From positions 1-7,988 of the forward strand of contig DAISXU010000099.1 of NCBI GenBank assembly GCA_036825655.1: a stretch of DNA of 7,988 nt, in the 5' to 3' direction. A program made the position numbers and the translations under genes. Origin of the DNA: JALQTD01 sp036825655. GTDB taxonomy: Bacteria > Bacteroidota > Bacteroidia > Flavobacteriales_D > Sanyastnellaceae. Of the stretch, positions 5,262 through 7,988 are shown in pieces. Below the pieces are notes generated by a model, which searched no databases, was not told the origin of the DNA, and was given only the letters and a program-made list of their open reading frames with translations. Numbering within the stretch: position 1 is the stretch's first letter; each line of letters begins with the position of its first letter.

Positions 5262-7988
5262 ATGCCTTATTTAGTGAAACCACATTTTACCGTGGGGCAT
5301 AGAATCACCTTGCTCCTATGTTTCGTGCTCGTTTTTCAAGCATTAGCCAGTTCTCAATTCACGCTCGAAGGGGATGCCAATGATGAAGGAGGAGGTTGCT
5401 ACCAGTTAACAGCGGACGACAACAACGAAATCGGTGCGGCTTGGTTCAATGTACCCATTAGCTTGGACGCACCATTCGATTTGGTTTATACCATTTATTT
5501 GGGTAATTCCAACAACGGTGGAGATGGAATGGCTTGGGTAATTCGCAATGAGATCAGCAATGACTTGCAGCCCAATAGCATGCCAGGTCAAGATGGACAG
5601 TACTTGGGGTATGGCGACATAGACTTAAGTCTTGAGGTGGAAATCGATACGGATGACAACAACCAAGCAAATGATCCCAATTGGGACCATTTGGCGGTGA
5701 TGCGCGATGGAGAGCCCGACCACGATGAGCCGACCTGCCTTTTTGATCCTGTTCCTTGTTTGCCAGATTTTTCAAATGTTGAGGACAATCAAGACCATAC
5801 CTTTCGAGTTACTTGGAATCCCATTGATGACAGTTTGAAGGTCTATTTTGACTGTTTCTTGAGAATTGCAACGACGGTTGACCTACCTGATATCATTGAT
5901 GCAACTGAAGGGGTATGGGGGTTTGTGGCGAGCACGGAAACGGAGGAGAATGAGCACCGGTTCTGCGAAGCTGAGTTGGTCGATCCTGAAGAGGTGGAAT
6001 TGGAGGATCTTAGTGTTTGTGCTGGAGAGAGCGTTTTGGTCACCTTGCCGGAGGGCTTGGTGAATGTGAATTGGTCGCCGTCAACAGGCGTCACATCGGC
6101 AGCTGGAAATTCATTCGAATTAACACCCGAAGTCACGACGGAATTCACCGTCACGTGGGAGGATGAGTGTGGAAACGAGGTTGCGGGAGTTTTCGATGTA
6201 GCGGTTTATGAACTTGAGCTGCCACTTGCATTGGAGGACTTGACTTTGTGCGACGGGGCGTCCATTCCCTTCCCATCCGTAGTGCTACCTGAAGGGTATT
6301 CAATTGAATGGGGAAGCATCGGTGGTGCCCTGCCGACTAGCCTGGATGCCGCAGGGAGCTATGTGTATTTTGTCGGCACTCCAGAAGGTTGTTTCTACGA
6401 GGAATCCTTGGAAGTAGGTAACATAGAGTTGCCTGATTTGGACTTAGGAGCAGATGTCGTGCTGTGCCCAGGAGAAACGGTGGTGCTCGACAGCGGTGAA
6501 CCGGCGACCGTTTGGAGCGATAACAGCATAGGCTCTACCTATATCTCCGAATCAAGTGAGTTGGTAACCGCCACCTATGGGACAGGACTGTGCACTGCTT
6601 CGGATGCCATTCAAGTAACGTTAACTCCAGCTTACGTCTTGGACTGGGAATCCGAGTGGACGCTGTGTGGTGAAGGGGATGCAATTGACATTGTTGCGCT
6701 TTCAAATGAATGGTTGGGTCCTGTGCCTTCGTTCGATTGGGGGGTGAATGGGACAGAAAGCTCCATCACAGTTTCTTTACCGGGGGATTATGGAGTTCAA
6801 GTTACAGCAGGCGGTTGCTCATCTTTCTGGGAAACGACCGTTAATCCAGCAGAAATTGGAGCGGTTGATTTGGGAGCTGATGTGGTAGCTTGCTCTGGTG
6901 ATGTCGTTGAATTGAATTCGGGTTATCCCGATGCTTGGACCCAATGGGCCTGGAACAACATCCCTCAAGGGACAGGCGCAACGTTCAGCCCTGAGGCAAA
7001 TGGTACCATTGAAGTTACGGTAACCCAGGGAAGCTGTGTTGTTTCAGATGCAGTGGAATTCGAAGTTGTTCCGATTTATGACCCTACTTTTTTGCTGGAT
7101 GAGCTCCTTTGTCAAGGGGAAACCGCAACATTGGATGCCACGGATGTGAATTGGGAAGGAGGGACTGTGACATTTGAATGGGATGGAGGACCAAATGACG
7201 CAGTGTGGGAAGTATCGGAACCCGGCACGTATGGGGTGGATGTATTGGCTGGCGGATGCTTAAATGGTTTCGCTGTGGACGTCGTGGTTTCTGATGTATC
7301 ATCGTTGGACCTGGGGTCGGATTTGGACTTGTGTGCTGGAGAGGAGGCAGGTTGGGTGGCTGCATATCCAGCAGAATGGTGCACTTGGAGCTTGGACGGT
7401 GAAGTGCAAGCCGTTGAAGTGAATGAGTGGTCTACAGGTGTTCCAGGAACAATTTTGTGCGAGGTATTCGATGGTTATTGCGGCACAAGTGACGAGGTGA
7501 TTGCCACTTTGATTCCATCATTTGACGCGCAACTTCCTTCAAATGTGACTTTTTGTGCCGGCGAAACAGTCACTGTGAATGCAGCCTTTGGAGCCGATGA
7601 GTACTTGTGGTCGACAGATGAGGCATCATCGAGCGCAACGGTGGACTCCCCAGGAACAGTGTCCCTCGTTACCACCTACTTGGGATGTGAATCAACCGCC
7701 AGTGTCAATTCCATTGAAATTCCTTTGCCGGAAGGACGGCCCGGCAAACCCTTCTCACGAAAAGTGAATCTGCGGGATAACCATCGAATCCTCCTGGCGG
7801 CGATTCCCTATCCCGCGGGCCAGGGCGGGCCTTTTCTGATCGAAGTAGGCGCGTCGCTTGCTCCGGTCCAGGACGCCTTGAACCGGCTGCTGATTCTTCT
7901 CCTTGCAGGTCTGGGCACGATGGGCGCCTTCGGCGTCAGCGGCGGCTACCTTCTGGTCAGAAAGGCCTTGAGGCCCGTGGATCACATC
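5262..7988 (+). CDS. Secreted L-type lectin / Ig-like repeat surface protein, in frame with a histidine-kinase fragment (3' partial)
   Basis: The open frame runs 909 codons to the window edge without a stop. Residues 1-29 are a signal peptide (n-region ending HR, hydrophobic TLLLCFVLVFQ, cleavage near ALA-SS). Residues about 33-238 resemble the bacterial L-type lectin domain: GGDGMAWV (86-93), the acidic segment EIDTDDNNQANDPNWDH (127-143) where this fold binds metal, and GFVAST (220-225). Eight Ig-like units follow, starting near residues 245, 323, 393, 462, 536, 613, 683 and 757; each opens with an LC-x-GE-like motif and closes with a second Cys. Such proteins bind glycans or other cells at the surface and in Bacteroidota usually end in a type IX secretion sorting domain. 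Instead, from about residue 825 the frame reads into a sensor-kinase membrane region (826-909). I am confident of the first 820 residues. Whether the kinase part belongs to the same natural gene is doubtful, so the true 3' end of the surface protein is probably missing. Confidence 0.85.
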   Translation, partial: MPYLVKPHFTVGHRITLLLCFVLVFQALASSQFTLEGDANDEGGGCYQLTADDNNEIGAAWFNVPISLDAPFDLVYTIYLGNSNNGGDGMAWVIRNEISNDLQPNSMPGQDGQYLGYGDIDLSLEVEIDTDDNNQANDPNWDHLAVMRDGEPDHDEPTCLFDPVPCLPDFSNVEDNQDHTFRVTWNPIDDSLKVYFDCFLRIATTVDLPDIIDATEGVWGFVASTETEENEHRFCEAELVDPEEVELEDLSVCAGESVLVTLPEGLVNVNWSPSTGVTSAAGNSFELTPEVTTEFTVTWEDECGNEVAGVFDVAVYELELPLALEDLTLCDGASIPFPSVVLPEGYSIEWGSIGGALPTSLDAAGSYVYFVGTPEGCFYEESLEVGNIELPDLDLGADVVLCPGETVVLDSGEPATVWSDNSIGSTYISESSELVTATYGTGLCTASDAIQVTLTPAYVLDWESEWTLCGEGDAIDIVALSNEWLGPVPSFDWGVNGTESSITVSLPGDYGVQVTAGGCSSFWETTVNPAEIGAVDLGADVVACSGDVVELNSGYPDAWTQWAWNNIPQGTGATFSPEANGTIEVTVTQGSCVVSDAVEFEVVPIYDPTFLLDELLCQGETATLDATDVNWEGGTVTFEWDGGPNDAVWEVSEPGTYGVDVLAGGCLNGFAVDVVVSDVSSLDLGSDLDLCAGEEAGWVAAYPAEWCTWSLDGEVQAVEVNEWSTGVPGTILCEVFDGYCGTSDEVIATLIPSFDAQLPSNVTFCAGETVTVNAAFGADEYLWSTDEASSSATVDSPGTVSLVTTYLGCESTASVNSIEIPLPEGRPGKPFSRKVNLRDNHRILLAAIPYPAGQGGPFLIEVGASLAPVQDALNRLLILLLAGLGTMGAFGVSGGYLLVRKALRPVDHI
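5994..7733 (+). repeat. Eight degenerate Ig-like domain repeats (protein level)
   Basis: The unit length is 69-78 residues. Openings include LSVCAGES, LTLCDGAS, LGADVVLCPGE, EWTLCGEGD, LGADVVACSGD, ELLCQGE, LGSDLDLCAGEE and VTFCAGET. Each unit ends with a second cysteine (such as DEC, EGC, GLC, GGC, GSC, GGC, GYC, LGC) about 12-25 residues before the next unit. The paired positions suggest one disulfide per domain, as expected for an extracellular protein. DNA copies are well diverged, so these are old duplications rather than recent tandem repeats. Confidence 0.8.
7724..7748 (+). repeat. Perfect 8-bp inverted repeat at the composition switch
   Basis: TTTGCCGG at 7724-7731 and CCGGCAAA at 7741-7748 are exact reverse complements separated by 9 nt (AAGGACGGC). 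They flank the point where sequence character changes. It is not followed by a U-run, so it is not a typical terminator. It may be chance, or related to how the join formed. Confidence 0.6.
7734..7988 (+). other. Sensor histidine kinase fragment: end of periplasmic domain, transmembrane helix and HAMP start; likely foreign to the upstream sequence
   Basis: In the same frame as the surface protein, this segment encodes HRILLAAIPYP and FLIEVGASLAPVQDALNR. A hydrophobic helix follows (LLILLLAGLGTMGAFGV onward, ORF residues about 876-899), then VRKALRPVDHI at the window edge. This order is the membrane-proximal end of the periplasmic domain, second transmembrane helix and first HAMP residues of CusS/heavy-metal-type sensor kinases, where LRPVD is a hallmark. 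The DHp and ATPase domains would lie beyond the window. G+C is about 62% against 51% in the preceding 240 nt, and codons shift to GGC, GCG, CTG and CCC. The left boundary is uncertain within about 7715-7745. Kinase identity is fairly sure from the helix and HAMP start; the source organism and stimulus are not determinable. Confidence 0.75.

Noticed and set aside
5304..5330. Lipoprotein signal using Cys20 of the surface protein
   Set aside because: The residues before the Cys are LLL, lacking the small residue at -1 required by a lipobox, and the hydrophobic core continues past it to an ALA cleavage site.
7084..7384. Two overlapping reverse-strand open frames of about 90 codons
   Set aside because: Antisense to the Ig-like repeats; Pro/His/Thr-rich translations without recognisable motifs.
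7755..7985. 76-codon reverse-strand open frame at the window end
   Set aside because: The + strand of the same segment encodes a clear kinase membrane helix and HAMP start; the reverse product has no recognisable features.

Overview
The window reads as Bacteroidota DNA, most likely Flavobacteriales-like, about 50% G+C where I counted. The reasons are a secreted lectin plus Ig-like-repeat surface protein of the kind exported by the type IX secretion/gliding machinery, glycosyltransferases of Bacteroidota flavour, and mostly absent or weak Shine-Dalgarno sequences. The genus is not resolvable by eye. All recognisable genes lie on the + strand.

Region 1 (positions 2-5203) is a compact, probably co-transcribed block of four genes. 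They are: (a) the 3' part of a family 2 glycosyltransferase carrying a long membrane and sugar-transferase-like C-terminal extension; (b) a lipoyl-bearing E2 acyltransferase of a 2-oxo acid dehydrogenase complex, overlapping (a) by 14 nt; (c) a DEDDh 3'-5' exonuclease with a small C-terminal domain, 23 nt further on; and (d) a GT4-like glycosyltransferase, 3 nt after (c). Functionally this is a mixture: two envelope or polysaccharide enzymes surround a central-metabolism subunit and a nuclease. E1 and E3 partners are not in the window.

Region 2 (5262 to the window end) is one open reading frame of 909 codons with no stop. It starts with a signal peptide, then a bacterial L-type lectin domain, then eight Ig-like units of about 70-78 residues, each with a conserved cysteine pair. 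The protein looks like a large cell-surface adhesin or glycan-binding protein whose C-terminus would normally carry a T9SS sorting domain. That domain is not seen.

Region 3 (about 7734-7988) is the most striking part. Around position 7735 the sequence changes character: G+C rises from about 51% (7501-7740) to about 62% (7741-7988), and the protein becomes the membrane-proximal periplasmic end, transmembrane helix and HAMP start of a sensor histidine kinase (ending ALRPVDHI). The reading frame is preserved across the switch, so the ORF formally encodes a lectin/Ig-sensor kinase fusion. I think a chimeric join (assembly or amplification) is the likelier explanation, but a real fusion is topologically possible. 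No RNA genes, CRISPR arrays or insertion sequences were recognised.
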